63,713 bases of DNA from Prochlorococcus sp. AG-409-I11 (GCA_003215725.1 QCJX01000008.1:1-63713), one strand, 5' to 3'; positions 8,959 to 18,977 are shown, counted from the first letter of the stretch. Translations and numbers: made by a program. The notes: a model not told the origin generated them from the sequence alone.

Positions 8959-9992
8959 AAGTTTTATTTTGGGGGACACCTAGTTACTCTGTTCCTGTTT
9001 TAAACGAGTTAGTTGAGAAAGGCTATAATGTTATTGGTGTTGTAACGCAACCTGACAAACGAAGAGGAAGGGGGAAGAACATTTGTTATTCAAAAGTTAA
9101 ACAAAGGGCTATTGAATTGTCTATCCCTGTTTATACACCTTATTCACTAAAAGAAGAAAATCAAGTAAAAGATGAATTAATAGCTTTAAAAGCTGATGTT
9201 TATGTTGTTGTTGCTTATGGCAAGATATTACCTACAGAATTGTTAAATGTACCCAGACTCGGTTGTTGGAATTGTCATGCTTCAATCCTTCCTGAATGGA
9301 GAGGGGCAGCTCCAATTCAATGGAGCATAATTAAAGGTGATAAAGAAACAGGAGTATGCATTATGTTAATGAATGAAGGATTGGACACCGGTCCAGTTCT
9401 TATAGAAGAAAAAGTAACTATATTATTCAATGATAATGCAGAATCTTTATCTAACAAATTAAGTTTACTTTCTTCCAAACTGATTATCCAAGCTCTAAAT
9501 CAGATTAAAACAATAACAACTAATTTAGATAAACAGGAAGAACTTATTAATAGTTTAGCTCTTAAACCACAAGATAATGATTCTGAGAAAGTAAGCTATG
9601 CACGTATGATTAACAAGAAAGACTTCATTATTAACTGGAATGATACGGCCATCCAGATACATAGAAAAATTATGGGCTTATATCCAAATGGGTATACCTT
9701 TATAAATAACAAGAGGTTAAAGATTGTTGATTCAGTACCTATCTCTAATAATTATATTGATGCTATTCCACAAGAAATTTATAACTACTATAAAAGTATT
9801 AATTTTGATTCTACCGAGCCAGGAACCTTTCTAAAGGTATTTCCCCCTTATGGGATTGTATGTTCTAGTACTCAAGACTTAATACTTATAAAATCCGCAC
9901 AGTTGGAAGGAAAACAAATTATGAGTGGCAATCAAATGATCAGCCAATTAGAAAAATATAAAGGACGTATATTTTCTAATACAATGATTTGA
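8955..9992 (+). CDS. fmt: Methionyl-tRNA formyltransferase
   Basis: A 345-aa enzyme that formylates Met-tRNAfMet using 10-formyl-tetrahydrofolate. The N-terminal FWGTPSYSVPVL fold, the catalytic NCHASILPEWRGAAPIQW loop and the downstream MNEGLDTGPVLIEE block are clear. The C-terminal OB domain (from about residue 215, KPQDNDSEKVSYARMINK) is present. It is slightly longer than the usual ~315-330 residues because of a polar insert near residues 250-275. It starts with GTG, overlapping tldE. Confidence 0.93.
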   Translation: MKVLFWGTPSYSVPVLNELVEKGYNVIGVVTQPDKRRGRGKNICYSKVKQRAIELSIPVYTPYSLKEENQVKDELIALKADVYVVVAYGKILPTELLNVPRLGCWNCHASILPEWRGAAPIQWSIIKGDKETGVCIMLMNEGLDTGPVLIEEKVTILFNDNAESLSNKLSLLSSKLIIQALNQIKTITTNLDKQEELINSLALKPQDNDSEKVSYARMINKKDFIINWNDTAIQIHRKIMGLYPNGYTFINNKRLKIVDSVPISNNYIDAIPQEIYNYYKSINFDSTEPGTFLKVFPPYGIVCSSTQDLILIKSAQLEGKQIMSGNQMISQLEKYKGRIFSNTMI

Positions 9993-10008
9993 TTCTAATT
10001 AGTTATAA

Positions 10009-10707
10009 CTAAGTGGTTTTTTTAGAAAATCCCCAAATAAATAATAATATCATTATTCCAAAAATTGAATACTCAGGTATAACAACGTTATTAAACAATA
10101 ATTGAAAAATCAATTTACTTCCAATAATTGCAACAACGATATAACCAGCTAGTTCTAGTCTTTCGTATATTTCCAACCAGCGTATAAATAAACCAGATGT
10201 AAACCTTAAAGCTATAACTCCAATTATCGCACCAGTTATTACAAGAAGTATCTGGTCGCTAATTGCTACTGCAGCTGCAATACTATCGATGGAAAAAGCT
10301 ATGTCAGTAAATGCTAGTAGTAATATTATGTTCAATAGTGATGTTGAAGTAGTACCATCACTTGCTGTTTGATCTTGTTCTCTATTTTTTTCAATTAATT
10401 TATTTATAAATAAACTCAGCAGATATAAACCTGCACAAAGTTTAATTACAGAGTATTTGAGAATATATTCAGCCATAATGATTAAGCTAAGCCTAAAGAT
10501 TAGTGATAAAGCAATACCAAAGTTGAGTGCTAATTTTTGCTCCTGGATTGATTCAAGTTTTTTTGTTATAGAAGCTAAGGCCACCGCATTATCCGCTGAT
10601 AGAATTAGTTCTAATGAAATCAGTACTGGAAGTAATGGAGCCAACTCAAACCATCTATCAATTCCGTCTAATATTGGCGTTAGAGAAGTAAGAGATGCTG
10701 AATCCAT
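10009..10707 (-). CDS. TerC-family integral membrane protein
   Basis: A 232-aa protein with about seven hydrophobic helices. The TerC signatures are visible: LELILSADNAVAL near residue 32 and FTDIAFSIDSIAAAVA near residue 135, supplying the in-membrane aspartates thought to bind metal. Family members affect tellurite resistance and Mn2+/Ca2+ handling, and plant TerC is needed for thylakoid formation. The substrate here is unknown. It converges with fmt and is divergent from the next gene. Confidence 0.85.
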   Translation of the reverse strand: MDSASLTSLTPILDGIDRWFELAPLLPVLISLELILSADNAVALASITKKLESIQEQKLALNFGIALSLIFRLSLIIMAEYILKYSVIKLCAGLYLLSLFINKLIEKNREQDQTASDGTTSTSLLNIILLLAFTDIAFSIDSIAAAVAISDQILLVITGAIIGVIALRFTSGLFIRWLEIYERLELAGYIVVAIIGSKLIFQLLFNNVVIPEYSIFGIMILLFIWGFSKKTT

Positions 10708-10797
10708 AACATAATATAAACTGCAAATAAGCTAGAAATCTTATTTACACTATTCGATAATAAGCATATAACATATTAGAGCTAGAATTTAATAAAA

Positions 10798-11514
10798 ATG
10801 CGTATCCAATCAAAATTTCGACACATTGATTCTGAAAAGATAATCATAAAGGTATCTATTTGGGATAAAGACACTCATTTGGGAAGCGCCCATGGACAAG
10901 CTTCAAGTGTGGAGGAAGCAGAAGATCGAGCAATTGAAAGAGTTCTAAGACAACTCTCAAATTTGGCAAATTGTGATATTAGTCAAAATCCAGATAATAC
11001 TAAAGTAAAAGGAATTTTGACTAATGGTTTGGGGTCTAATATTGAAGCTAAAACTTCTAAAATATTAGATAATAGTCAAAATTTACATGTTCAAGACAAG
11101 ATAGAAAACTATGAGCATAATGACCCAGATGATTGGAGCTCTGAACTTGCTCTTATTGATAATGAGCTTAGTAGAATAGGTTGGCAAAAAAATGATGAAT
11201 CTCTCCTCCTTGATCGCCTCTTAGGAATTGATAGGCGAAGTAAAATTACTGAGTACAAGGATATTAAACTAGTATTGACTAATCTTAAATCCTTTAACTA
11301 TGGAGATAACCCTGCTAATGTTAATTTAATAGTAACTAAGGAATTCCTTATTGAACAAGGCAATAAGATTATGCAAAACAATAACATTAGCAATTCCTAT
11401 GGCAAGAAATTACTTATAGATAAATTTAATTATTCAAATAGAATGGAATTGAATCATCAACAGCTTCAGGAATTTAATAGTTTGCTGAGTAATCTCTCAA
11501 ATAAGGACATTTAG
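10798..11514 (+). CDS. Conserved hypothetical protein upstream of mfd
   Basis: A 238-aa soluble, polar protein I cannot assign. The N-terminal ~65 residues (KFRHIDSEKIIIKVSIWDKDTHLGSAHGQASSVEEAEDRAIERVL) look like a compact alpha/beta domain that may be the conserved part. The rest is Asn/Lys/Asp-rich and probably variable. It lies 68 bases before mfd on the same strand. No signal peptide or membrane segment is seen. Confidence 0.65.
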   Translation: MRIQSKFRHIDSEKIIIKVSIWDKDTHLGSAHGQASSVEEAEDRAIERVLRQLSNLANCDISQNPDNTKVKGILTNGLGSNIEAKTSKILDNSQNLHVQDKIENYEHNDPDDWSSELALIDNELSRIGWQKNDESLLLDRLLGIDRRSKITEYKDIKLVLTNLKSFNYGDNPANVNLIVTKEFLIEQGNKIMQNNNISNSYGKKLLIDKFNYSNRMELNHQQLQEFNSLLSNLSNKDI

Positions 11515-11582
11515 TAATTATTTCCTCTGCTTGGCTCGTATAATGTAGATACAACATAGACCTGACTAATTTTTTAGTTATA

Positions 11583-14500
11583 ATGACATTAAGTTCTTTA
11601 GTACAACATCTAAGAGAGTCAACCATAACTGCTGATTTAGTTAAAAGGTCCAATAGAGAAGACAAGTTAGTTATTCAAGGTGGTTCTAGACTATCAGGAT
11701 CTCTAATAGCGAGTTCAATTGCACAGGCAAAGGAAAAGTCATTATTGGTAATTGTTCCCACTCTTGAAGATGCTACTAGGTGGCATACACTTCTACAGTT
11801 AATGGGTTGGGACAAAACATTTTTATATCCAACAAGTGAGGCATCTCCCTACGAGCCATTTGATCCAACAAGTGAAATAACCTGGGGTCAACTTCAAGTT
11901 CTAAGTGATTTAATTAATGTTGGCACTAACTCTAAAGTAGCCATAATTTCAACAGAAAGATCACTTCAACCACATCTTCCTCCTCCAAATGAATTAAAAT
12001 CAAGAAGCTTATTTATACAACCTGGCTTTCATATTAAATTTGACGAACTTTCCTTAAAACTTACCGAATTAGGTTATAAGAAGGTTCCTTCTGTTGATCA
12101 AGAAGGTACTTGGGCAAGACGGGGAGATATTATTGACATATATCCTGTTAGCAATGAATATCCAGTTAGGCTTGAATTTTTTGGAGAAGAGTTAGATAAA
12201 TTACGAGAATTTGACCCATTGACACAAAAGTCCTTAGAACAAATTAATAGGTTATGTGTTACACCGACTGATTTTAATCCAATAATCTTAGACTCTCTAG
12301 GATCTCGTCCAAATAATTATATTAATGAACTTCTTAATGAAAACGAGTACCAACATTTTATGGATGGTAGATCGCCAGAAGGAATGAGAAGGTTTATTGG
12401 TCTAGCATGGGATAAACCATCTAGTTTAATTGACTTTATACCCATCAATACCTTTATAGCTATTGATGAATTGTCCCAATGTATAGCTCATGGTAGGATT
12501 TGGTATGAGCATGCACAAGAACAATATAACAGCATCATAGATAATAAAGCATTAATTCAATCTCAAATTCAATATAACCCTATTCACTTTGAAACTAATT
12601 TTTGTATAGAACAATTATATAAATTAGATATTGCATACTTTAATCAACTCAGTAATCAAAATAATTCTGATAATACCTTTGATGTTTCTTCAAGGCCAAC
12701 CAACATAGTTTCTAACAATTTTGGAAAAATTTCTCAAACTATCAAGGACTTTATAATTTCTAAGCAATGCACCTGGATATTATCTGCGCAACCTAGCAGG
12801 ACAGTTGCTTTATTAGAAGAACATGAGTGCATTACTAAATTCATTCCTAATTCATTAGACTTCCAATCTATTAATCGACTAAAAGAAGGACATACTCCAA
12901 TTGTCCTTAAGGGTAATAATAATATTGATCTTGAAGGTATTAACTTACCAGCCTGGAATATTAGTTTTATAACTGATAAGGAACTTTATGGTCAGCAGAG
13001 CTTCAATTCTGTTGGTTATATAAGACGAAGAAAACAATCTAGTAGTAGTAAAGTTGATCCACAAAAAATGACGCCTGGTGATTATGTAGTTCATAAAAAC
13101 CATGGTATTGGACAATTTTTAAGAATAGATAAGATCTGTATAAATTCTGATTCTAGAGATTACTTAGTGCTTAAATATCAGGATGGTACATTAAGTGTTG
13201 CGGCAGATCAATTAGGCAGTTTAGGTAGATACAGAGCAACTACAGGCAAACCTCCTGTAATTAATAAACTAGGAGGATCAGCCTGGATTAAAGCAAAGGA
13301 TCGGGCTACTAAGGTAGTTAAAAAAGTTGCTATTGATTTAGTAAAACTTTATGCAGAAAGGAGTGAAGCCAAAGGTTTTGCTTTTCCTAATGATGGACCT
13401 TGGCAGGATGAGTTAGAGGATTCTTTTCCCTTTGAACCAACGGCTGATCAACTAAAAGCAATAAAAGAAGTAAAGGTTGATATGCAAAAAGATATACCTA
13501 TGGATCGTCTAGTTTGTGGAGATGTTGGTTTCGGAAAAACAGAAGTCGCAGTAAGAGCTATTTTTAAAGCTATAACTGCTGGCAAACAAATAGCCTTACT
13601 CGCTCCAACAACTGTTCTTTCTCAACAACATTGGAGAACTATTTCTGATCGGTTTGCTCCTTACCCTATAAAAATATCTCTATTAAATAGATTTAAGACC
13701 ACTTCTGAAAGAAAGGAAATTCTTCAAGGCCTTAAGGATGGGACAATAGATGCTGTTGTTGGTACTCATCAATTATTAAGTACTCGATTAAAATATAAAA
13801 ATCTAGGTTTACTAGTTATAGACGAAGAACAAAGGTTCGGTGTCACTCAAAAGGAAAAGATAAAGCAACTAAAAAAATCTGTTGATGTTTTGACACTAAC
13901 GGCTACTCCAATTCCTAGAACACTTTATATGAGTTTATCAGGTGTTCGTGAAATGTCGCTTATTACTACACCTCCTCCTTTAAGAAGACCTATTAAAACT
14001 CATCTATGTACAATCGATAATGAAATTATTAGAAGTGCAATTCTTCAAGAAAGAGATAGAGGAGGTCAGATTTTTTATATAGTTCCAAGGATTGATGGAA
14101 TTGAGGAAGTTGAGATTAAATTAAAACAAATGATACCTGATATTAAGATATTAGTTGCTCATGGACAAATGGAAGAAGGTAAACTTGAAAATGCTATGGT
14201 TGCATTTAACGGAGGTGAAGCAGATCTTTTACTATGTACTACAATTGTAGAAAGTGGATTAGATATCCCAAGAGTTAACACAATTTTAATTGAAGATGCT
14301 CATAAGTTTGGTCTATCACAGTTATATCAATTAAGAGGAAGAGTTGGAAGAAGTGGAATTCAAGCTCATGCTTGGTTATTTTATCCTGATAATTTAAAAC
14401 TAAACTCAACTGCTCGTCAACGATTGCGAGCCATTCAGGAATTTACTCAACTAGGCAGTGGTTATCAACTTGCAATGAGAGATATGGAAATTAGAGGCAT

Positions 14501-15134
14501 TGGAAATCTTTTAGGTGTTGAACAAAGTGGACAACTTGAAACTATTGGGTTTGATCTATATATGGAAATGCTTCAGGAAGCCTTGGCAGAAATAAAGGGG
14601 GGAGAAATCCCACAAGTTGATGACACGCAGATTGACCTCAGTGTTAACGCATTCATTCCTGGGGACTGGATAGTAGATGTAAATGAAAAACTTTCTGCAT
14701 ATAGAGCAGCCACAGAATGCTGCTCTTTAGAAGAACTTATGGAATTGGCAATGAGCTGGAACGACCGTTACGGGGCAATACCAAAACCTGTTCAGTCGTT
14801 ATTAGAAGTGATGAAAATCAAGTTAATAGCCAAGAGATGCGGATTCTCAAGGATACTGAACAAAAAACCTAATCTTATTCTTGAAACAACAATGGAAGAA
14901 CCTGCTTTTCGAATTTTACGGCAAGGACTTCCTGCTCACTTACATGGTCGTGTTACTTATATGAAGGACAGTCTTATATCCAAGGTTACTTTTAGAGGGT
15001 TAGGTGTTTTGGATATTAATAGTCAAATGACTCAACTGCTAGATTGGCTTGAAAAAATGCAAGTTCAAGTTATAAATGAAGAGCAAAAGGAGAGAGATAA
15101 TTTTAACAGTAAAATATTAGATTTATCAAAATAA
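11583..15134 (+). CDS. mfd: Transcription-repair coupling factor Mfd
   Basis: A 1183-aa SF2 translocase that removes stalled RNA polymerase at lesions and recruits UvrA. Domains appear in order: the UvrB-like N-terminal module (GSRLSGSLIASSIA, YPTSEASPYEPFDP), the polymerase-interacting CarD-like domain (GDYVVHKNHGIGQFLRI near 500), Walker A GDVGFGKTEVA, DEEQ box, ATPIPRTLYMSLSG, the RGRVGRSG motif VI region and the C-terminal TRCF domain. The length is normal. The next small gene on the strand is about 95 bases downstream. Confidence 0.97.
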   Translation: MTLSSLVQHLRESTITADLVKRSNREDKLVIQGGSRLSGSLIASSIAQAKEKSLLVIVPTLEDATRWHTLLQLMGWDKTFLYPTSEASPYEPFDPTSEITWGQLQVLSDLINVGTNSKVAIISTERSLQPHLPPPNELKSRSLFIQPGFHIKFDELSLKLTELGYKKVPSVDQEGTWARRGDIIDIYPVSNEYPVRLEFFGEELDKLREFDPLTQKSLEQINRLCVTPTDFNPIILDSLGSRPNNYINELLNENEYQHFMDGRSPEGMRRFIGLAWDKPSSLIDFIPINTFIAIDELSQCIAHGRIWYEHAQEQYNSIIDNKALIQSQIQYNPIHFETNFCIEQLYKLDIAYFNQLSNQNNSDNTFDVSSRPTNIVSNNFGKISQTIKDFIISKQCTWILSAQPSRTVALLEEHECITKFIPNSLDFQSINRLKEGHTPIVLKGNNNIDLEGINLPAWNISFITDKELYGQQSFNSVGYIRRRKQSSSSKVDPQKMTPGDYVVHKNHGIGQFLRIDKICINSDSRDYLVLKYQDGTLSVAADQLGSLGRYRATTGKPPVINKLGGSAWIKAKDRATKVVKKVAIDLVKLYAERSEAKGFAFPNDGPWQDELEDSFPFEPTADQLKAIKEVKVDMQKDIPMDRLVCGDVGFGKTEVAVRAIFKAITAGKQIALLAPTTVLSQQHWRTISDRFAPYPIKISLLNRFKTTSERKEILQGLKDGTIDAVVGTHQLLSTRLKYKNLGLLVIDEEQRFGVTQKEKIKQLKKSVDVLTLTATPIPRTLYMSLSGVREMSLITTPPPLRRPIKTHLCTIDNEIIRSAILQERDRGGQIFYIVPRIDGIEEVEIKLKQMIPDIKILVAHGQMEEGKLENAMVAFNGGEADLLLCTTIVESGLDIPRVNTILIEDAHKFGLSQLYQLRGRVGRSGIQAHAWLFYPDNLKLNSTARQRLRAIQEFTQLGSGYQLAMRDMEIRGIGNLLGVEQSGQLETIGFDLYMEMLQEALAEIKGGEIPQVDDTQIDLSVNAFIPGDWIVDVNEKLSAYRAATECCSLEELMELAMSWNDRYGAIPKPVQSLLEVMKIKLIAKRCGFSRILNKKPNLILETTMEEPAFRILRQGLPAHLHGRVTYMKDSLISKVTFRGLGVLDINSQMTQLLDWLEKMQVQVINEEQKERDNFNSKILDLSK

Positions 15135-15229
15135 AATAATAACTTTTCGTTGTGACGATCACTTATTTGCCCACTAGCATCCACGGAAATTTAGGAATTC
15201 GCTAACTTCTCTAAAGTCTAAATAAAATT

Positions 15230-15400
15230 GTGGGCGAAATTATTGACATTAGTTCTAGTCAACCCTCTTTTAGTCTTTTAAGTGGGTTTATTAGCCTTCT
15301 AGCCTTAGCTATATATGCCTTACTACAAGGTTCTATAGAGAATGATGATGATGACTCGGACAATGGACCTGGTGGAGGACTAATGAATCCCATCATTTAA
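15230..15400 (+). CDS. Small single-helix acidic protein downstream of mfd
   Basis: A 56-residue open frame with a GTG start. A hydrophobic segment (FSLLSGFISLLALAIYALLQG, about 14-34) is followed by an acidic stretch with four consecutive Asp codons, then a glycine run (GPGGG) and a short LMNPII end. The organised layout of one membrane helix and an acidic tail argues for a real gene. I do not recognise the family. Confidence 0.6.
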   Translation: MGEIIDISSSQPSFSLLSGFISLLALAIYALLQGSIENDDDDSDNGPGGGLMNPII

Positions 15401-15418
15401 TTTAGAGTTCAATTATTG

Positions 15419-15727
15419 TTATTCAGCAATTATTACGCTTAGTTTTTCTCTAAATTGACCCTTGGGTAATCCACCCCTGATTTCACCAACAATTGAAAAA
15501 TCACCTTCTGGATTATTAACTACAAGGTACGTTGGCCAACCCATACCTTCTTTCTTTGGGTATTTAGATAACAGAATTTTTCTATACTTAGCATAAATAG
15601 CTGTGTCCTGAATCATTACACTTACAAATATAAGGCCTAGTTCTTCTGCAACAATTGAATCGTAGTGACTCATTCGATGGCAGGTACCACAATCCTCAGA
15701 GCTAAATTTAATTAATGAAAGTTTCAT
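15419..15727 (-). CDS. Thioredoxin-fold protein with CGTC motif
   Basis: A 102-aa thioredoxin-like protein. The redox motif CGTC sits at residues 13-16 after the first beta strand (LSLIKFSSEDCGTCHRM), and the cis-proline region appears as GWPTYLVV. It resembles short cyanobacterial thioredoxin-family proteins rather than classical TrxA (WCGPC), so its partner is unknown. No signal peptide, hence cytosolic. Confidence 0.8.
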   Translation of the reverse strand: MKLSLIKFSSEDCGTCHRMSHYDSIVAEELGLIFVSVMIQDTAIYAKYRKILLSKYPKKEGMGWPTYLVVNNPEGDFSIVGEIRGGLPKGQFREKLSVIIAE

Positions 15728-15865
15728 TAAATTTTTTATATAACCTTAAAAGTATAGTGGTTAATAATGAAATCTGTTGGGAAGAAAATTATAATTTTAC
15801 ATACTATCGGATAATTGAGTTACCAAATCTTTATAAAGTAAGTTTACTATACTAGAATTAAGACT

Positions 15866-16243
15866 TTAGTTGTGTGTGTATATATCAAGTGTACTAGCTA
15901 TAGATAATAGAGATAAAATAGCATATGGTATAGATAAGCTTGCAAAATCATTGGCTGGAATAAAATTAAGTAAAATATACAAGCCATATATAGAACTAAT
16001 TGTGTAAATAATGCTAACTATAAATATTAAAGTATTTACTAATAAAGGAATTTCCATATAAGTAGCTAACTTAATCTTAAAATTGAGTATACCTGCCCTG
16101 CTTACCAAGTACGTAAATACTATTGAAATCCCGGATAACAACCAGAATTCATTTCCCTTTATATAGAAGTTTAAAAAGGAGATTATTGAGTAACAATAAC
16201 TTAGAACTGTAATTATTGAAAAGTAATTTATTTTATATTTCAT
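15866..16243 (-). CDS. Hypothetical four-helix membrane protein
   Basis: A 125-aa hydrophobic protein with about four predicted membrane segments separated by short loops and no recognisable motif. The hydrophobic pattern and ATG start support a real small gene, but no family is apparent. It lies in a run of reverse-strand membrane or small genes between the thioredoxin-like gene and the DUF4335/DUF3038 pair. Confidence 0.55.
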   Translation of the reverse strand: MKYKINYFSIITVLSYCYSIISFLNFYIKGNEFWLLSGISIVFTYLVSRAGILNFKIKLATYMEIPLLVNTLIFIVSIIYTISSIYGLYILLNFIPANDFASLSIPYAILSLLSIASTLDIYTHN

Positions 16244-16350
16244 ACACTACATGAGATAAGAGTTAAGTCTTTAGATAGTTTAATTATTTACTATTATAAT
16301 AAAATCAACATTAGATAGCTTAATATTGACTTAAAGAAATAACTAAATTT

Positions 16351-16731
16351 CTATTTCCTCCAAAATCGGCTTATTTTGCTTTTTTTGGTTTGTGTATAAA
16401 GTCTTATTAACCGCCATAAGCCTGACATTATTAATATAACACTAAGAATTAATGAAATTAATATCACTAAAAGGAAAAATAAAGTAGTTAGGGCACTAAA
16501 AAGAATAAGCAAGCCGTCAATAAGTTCAGCTATTGAATTAGTGAATAATTCATTTAGCTCAAATGATTTACTTGCGTAATTACATAGGATAGCAAGACCT
16601 GTTCCAATAAAAAGAATTAGAAGTGTTTCTATTAACAGCCTAAATTCGTTTCGCTGTAACCTTTGTGTCTTATTTCTAAAGATATATTGACTAGATTCAT
16701 TAGGGTTATGTCTAGTATATTTATTTGTCAT
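16351..16731 (-). CDS. Hypothetical two-helix membrane protein
   Basis: A 126-aa protein with a polar, basic N-terminus (about 1-30), two long hydrophobic segments (about 33-50 and 72-105) and a basic C-terminal tail (LIRLYTQTKKSKISRFWRK). It somewhat resembles cyanobacterial DUF3611-like membrane proteins, but I would not assign it. The basic tail suggests a cytoplasmic C-terminus. Confidence 0.55.
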   Translation of the reverse strand: MTNKYTRHNPNESSQYIFRNKTQRLQRNEFRLLIETLLILFIGTGLAILCNYASKSFELNELFTNSIAELIDGLLILFSALTTLFFLLVILISLILSVILIMSGLWRLIRLYTQTKKSKISRFWRK

Positions 16732-16923
16732 AATTTTTTTATGTGAAAAAAGAAGAATTTGTTATAGATACCTCTAATACAGCAATAAATTATCAAGTCA
16801 ATTCAGGCTGTATCAATTGGTACAGTAGAAATTGGTTGATGTAATGTATATGTAGACTTTTCTATTTTGGCTTTTATTCCATATAAGTCAATACCAGTAA
16901 TACTATGGTGTATCTATTGATAA

Positions 16924-17502
16924 CTATTTTATACTTTCAACTTTTTGCTCAGGTAATTGTGAATAGGGAGTCACACTAAAAACAAATCCTACAAATAGGA
17001 GGGAAATTGCTCCTGCTAGCGCAGGGGCAATTTTCCTTATGTTTGAACTGGTAATTGTAAAATCTTGTTTCTTTAACACTTTCTCTTGTGAAAGGTTCCA
17101 TTTGATTTGAATTCTAGAATCATAAAATACCTTATCAAGACATCTAGTTAGATCAGCTAATTCCGCATCATCAAGTTGGATTGACAAAGGCTCTATATCT
17201 TTCTTACTGCTAGTAAGAGTAAGCTTGTGTCCATTATTAACCGGTAATATAAATACTGGACTAAGCGAACTTCCAGATTTTCTATTAATTCCTGATACCT
17301 TAAATCTTGAATATTGAAATATAGCCGACATTAGCGATTCTAAATGCTCCCTCTTTCCTTCCAATAGTGGAAAACCAACTAACTGTAATTTCCATGTTGT
17401 TATAATTCCCATTATTTCTGGTGATTGTCCTAGGGAGCTATCTGGAAGTCCTTCTATAAGAAGTCTTGCTGAGTTTTGATTAAAGCTTATAGATAATTTC
17501 AT
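16924..17502 (-). CDS. DUF4335 family protein
   Basis: A 192-aa cyanobacterial protein of the DUF4335 family. The N-terminal beta-rich part (SARLLIEGLPDS, IITTWKLQLVG, LEGKREHLESLM) is typical, and a single C-terminal hydrophobic helix (about 163-180) could anchor it in the membrane. In cyanobacteria this family is usually encoded beside DUF3038, exactly as here with a 17-base gap, which suggests a joint but unknown function. Confidence 0.8.
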   Translation of the reverse strand: MKLSISFNQNSARLLIEGLPDSSLGQSPEIMGIITTWKLQLVGFPLLEGKREHLESLMSAIFQYSRFKVSGINRKSGSSLSPVFILPVNNGHKLTLTSSKKDIEPLSIQLDDAELADLTRCLDKVFYDSRIQIKWNLSQEKVLKKQDFTITSSNIRKIAPALAGAISLLFVGFVFSVTPYSQLPEQKVESIK

Positions 17503-17519
17503 AAAGCAGTTATTGTATC

Positions 17520-18119
17520 CTAGGAAGGTTCTAATAATGTAGCCCTAAGTCTATCAACACCTGTAGAACCAGCACATAAAGCTAATGTAATTATTAATTG
17601 TTTGGTTGTTAATAATTCCAGTTCATTAAGTAGCATTTTTTTAACTGAACTTCTTTTTACATTCAAACGTTCTTCTATTAATTCATTAATACGTAATGAC
17701 AACTGCTCCCATCTTTGCTTATTGATTTCAGTAGGTTCTTTTGTAGATAAAAGCTGTCTTAATACTGGATATACTTTCTCGGCCATAATGCAAATCATTT
17801 GTATTATGGCTTCAAATTGATCTTTATTTAGAGTTCCCCTTCTAGGCGCTTTTCTAAGTGGATTTAAAGACCTTGTTTTCCAAAACTCCACACGGTTAGG
17901 GAATATCTCATTAAATCCCATTTTATTTGATATCAATAGCAATTTTTGAGGAGCCATCACATCTATTGATTCAATTACAAGAAAAAGGAGATCAATTCTA
18001 ATCAAAGTGCTTCGTTGGCCTATTATTAATGTTGGGGAGGGGTAATCATAATGTGATTTCATATAATTAAAATAATCAATCTGTTTTATTTTATTTGAAA
18101 TGGGATGCATTTTGTTCAT
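17520..18119 (-). CDS. DUF3038 family protein
   Basis: A helical soluble cyanobacterial protein of about 199 residues. The body matches DUF3038: IRIDLLFLVIESIDVMAP, then LRKAPRRGTLNKDQFEAIIQMICIMAEK, then a C-terminal CAGSTGVDRLRATLLE. The frame is open to an ATG at 18149. I chose the internal ATG at 18119, but the true start is undecided and either overlaps nothing essential of apt. It pairs with DUF4335 downstream. Confidence 0.78.
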   Translation of the reverse strand: MNKMHPISNKIKQIDYFNYMKSHYDYPSPTLIIGQRSTLIRIDLLFLVIESIDVMAPQKLLLISNKMGFNEIFPNRVEFWKTRSLNPLRKAPRRGTLNKDQFEAIIQMICIMAEKVYPVLRQLLSTKEPTEINKQRWEQLSLRINELIEERLNVKRSSVKKMLLNELELLTTKQLIITLALCAGSTGVDRLRATLLEPS

Positions 18120-18208
18120 ATAGTAATAATGCCAGTAAGTGCTGTTCAAAGAGTGCTGTAATGTTTGGTTTTATAAATCGCACACATCATCAACAAGATA
18201 ATTTCCCT

Positions 18209-18724
18209 ATGAACTTCAAAAAACTAGTTAGCGAATATCGTGATTTTCCTCGCAAGGGCATACTGTTCCGTGATCTCAATCCTTTATATAGTAATTCACA
18301 GGCTTTTTCAAGAATAATCGATATTTTAGTGGAATTTATAATTCCACTAAAGCCTGATTGCATTGTTGGGATTGAAGCTAGAGGCTTCATCGTAGGTGCT
18401 GCACTAGCTAATGTTTTGAACACACGTTTTATTCCAATAAGAAAAAAAGGCAAGTTACCAGGTGCTTTGAAATCGGTTGACTATGAACTTGAATATGGGA
18501 AGGATAGTTTGGAGGTGCAAAGTGACTTATTATCTAGTTTTAGTCGAGTAATTGTAGTTGACGATCTACTTGCGACTGGAGGTTCTGCCAGAGCTGCTTC
18601 AACTTTATTAGAATTATGCGGATCAAAAGTTGTTGGTTATGCTTTTATTATTGAATTATTGGAGCAGAAAGGACGTTATAAGCTTAAGAAGGAAGTCCCA
18701 ATAATATCAATAATAAAATATTAA
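18209..18724 (+). CDS. apt: Adenine phosphoribosyltransferase
   Basis: A 171-aa purine-salvage enzyme that converts adenine and PRPP to AMP. The PRPP-binding motif appears as VIVVDDLLATGGSARAA, and the N-terminal DFPRKGILFRDLNPL is diagnostic of bacterial APRT. The frame is open further upstream, but ATG 18209 gives the normal family length and avoids overlapping the DUF3038 gene, so I use it. Confidence 0.9.
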   Translation: MNFKKLVSEYRDFPRKGILFRDLNPLYSNSQAFSRIIDILVEFIIPLKPDCIVGIEARGFIVGAALANVLNTRFIPIRKKGKLPGALKSVDYELEYGKDSLEVQSDLLSSFSRVIVVDDLLATGGSARAASTLLELCGSKVVGYAFIIELLEQKGRYKLKKEVPIISIIKY

Positions 18725-18730
18725 TTTGAA

Positions 18731-18940
18731 TTACCTATCAAACTGCCATGTAATTAAATCTTGGTATTGGTTTAAAGTAATAAGACCTAAAGTCCAAAGT
18801 ACAATTGGTAATGGGGCGTGTTCAGAAGCTGATTGTCTAATTCCTAGCTCGAGAGCCTTTTGACTCAATCCTATTCGCTGTCGAATAAAATTGCATATTT
18901 CAATACTCGGTTTGGGTTGAGGGTGACTACATTGAATCAT
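18731..18940 (-). CDS. DUF2949 family small protein
   Basis: A 69-aa protein matching the cyanobacterial DUF2949 pattern: a short helical start (FIRQRIGLSQKALELGIRQS), a central PLPIVLWTLGLITLNQ segment and an LDQ-like end (LITWQFDR). It converges with apt, leaving 6 bases between them. The function is unknown. Confidence 0.75.
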   Translation of the reverse strand: MIQCSHPQPKPSIEICNFIRQRIGLSQKALELGIRQSASEHAPLPIVLWTLGLITLNQYQDLITWQFDR

Positions 18941-18977
18941 TAAAATTTAGCATTATTCAAAATTATAATCTTTATTT

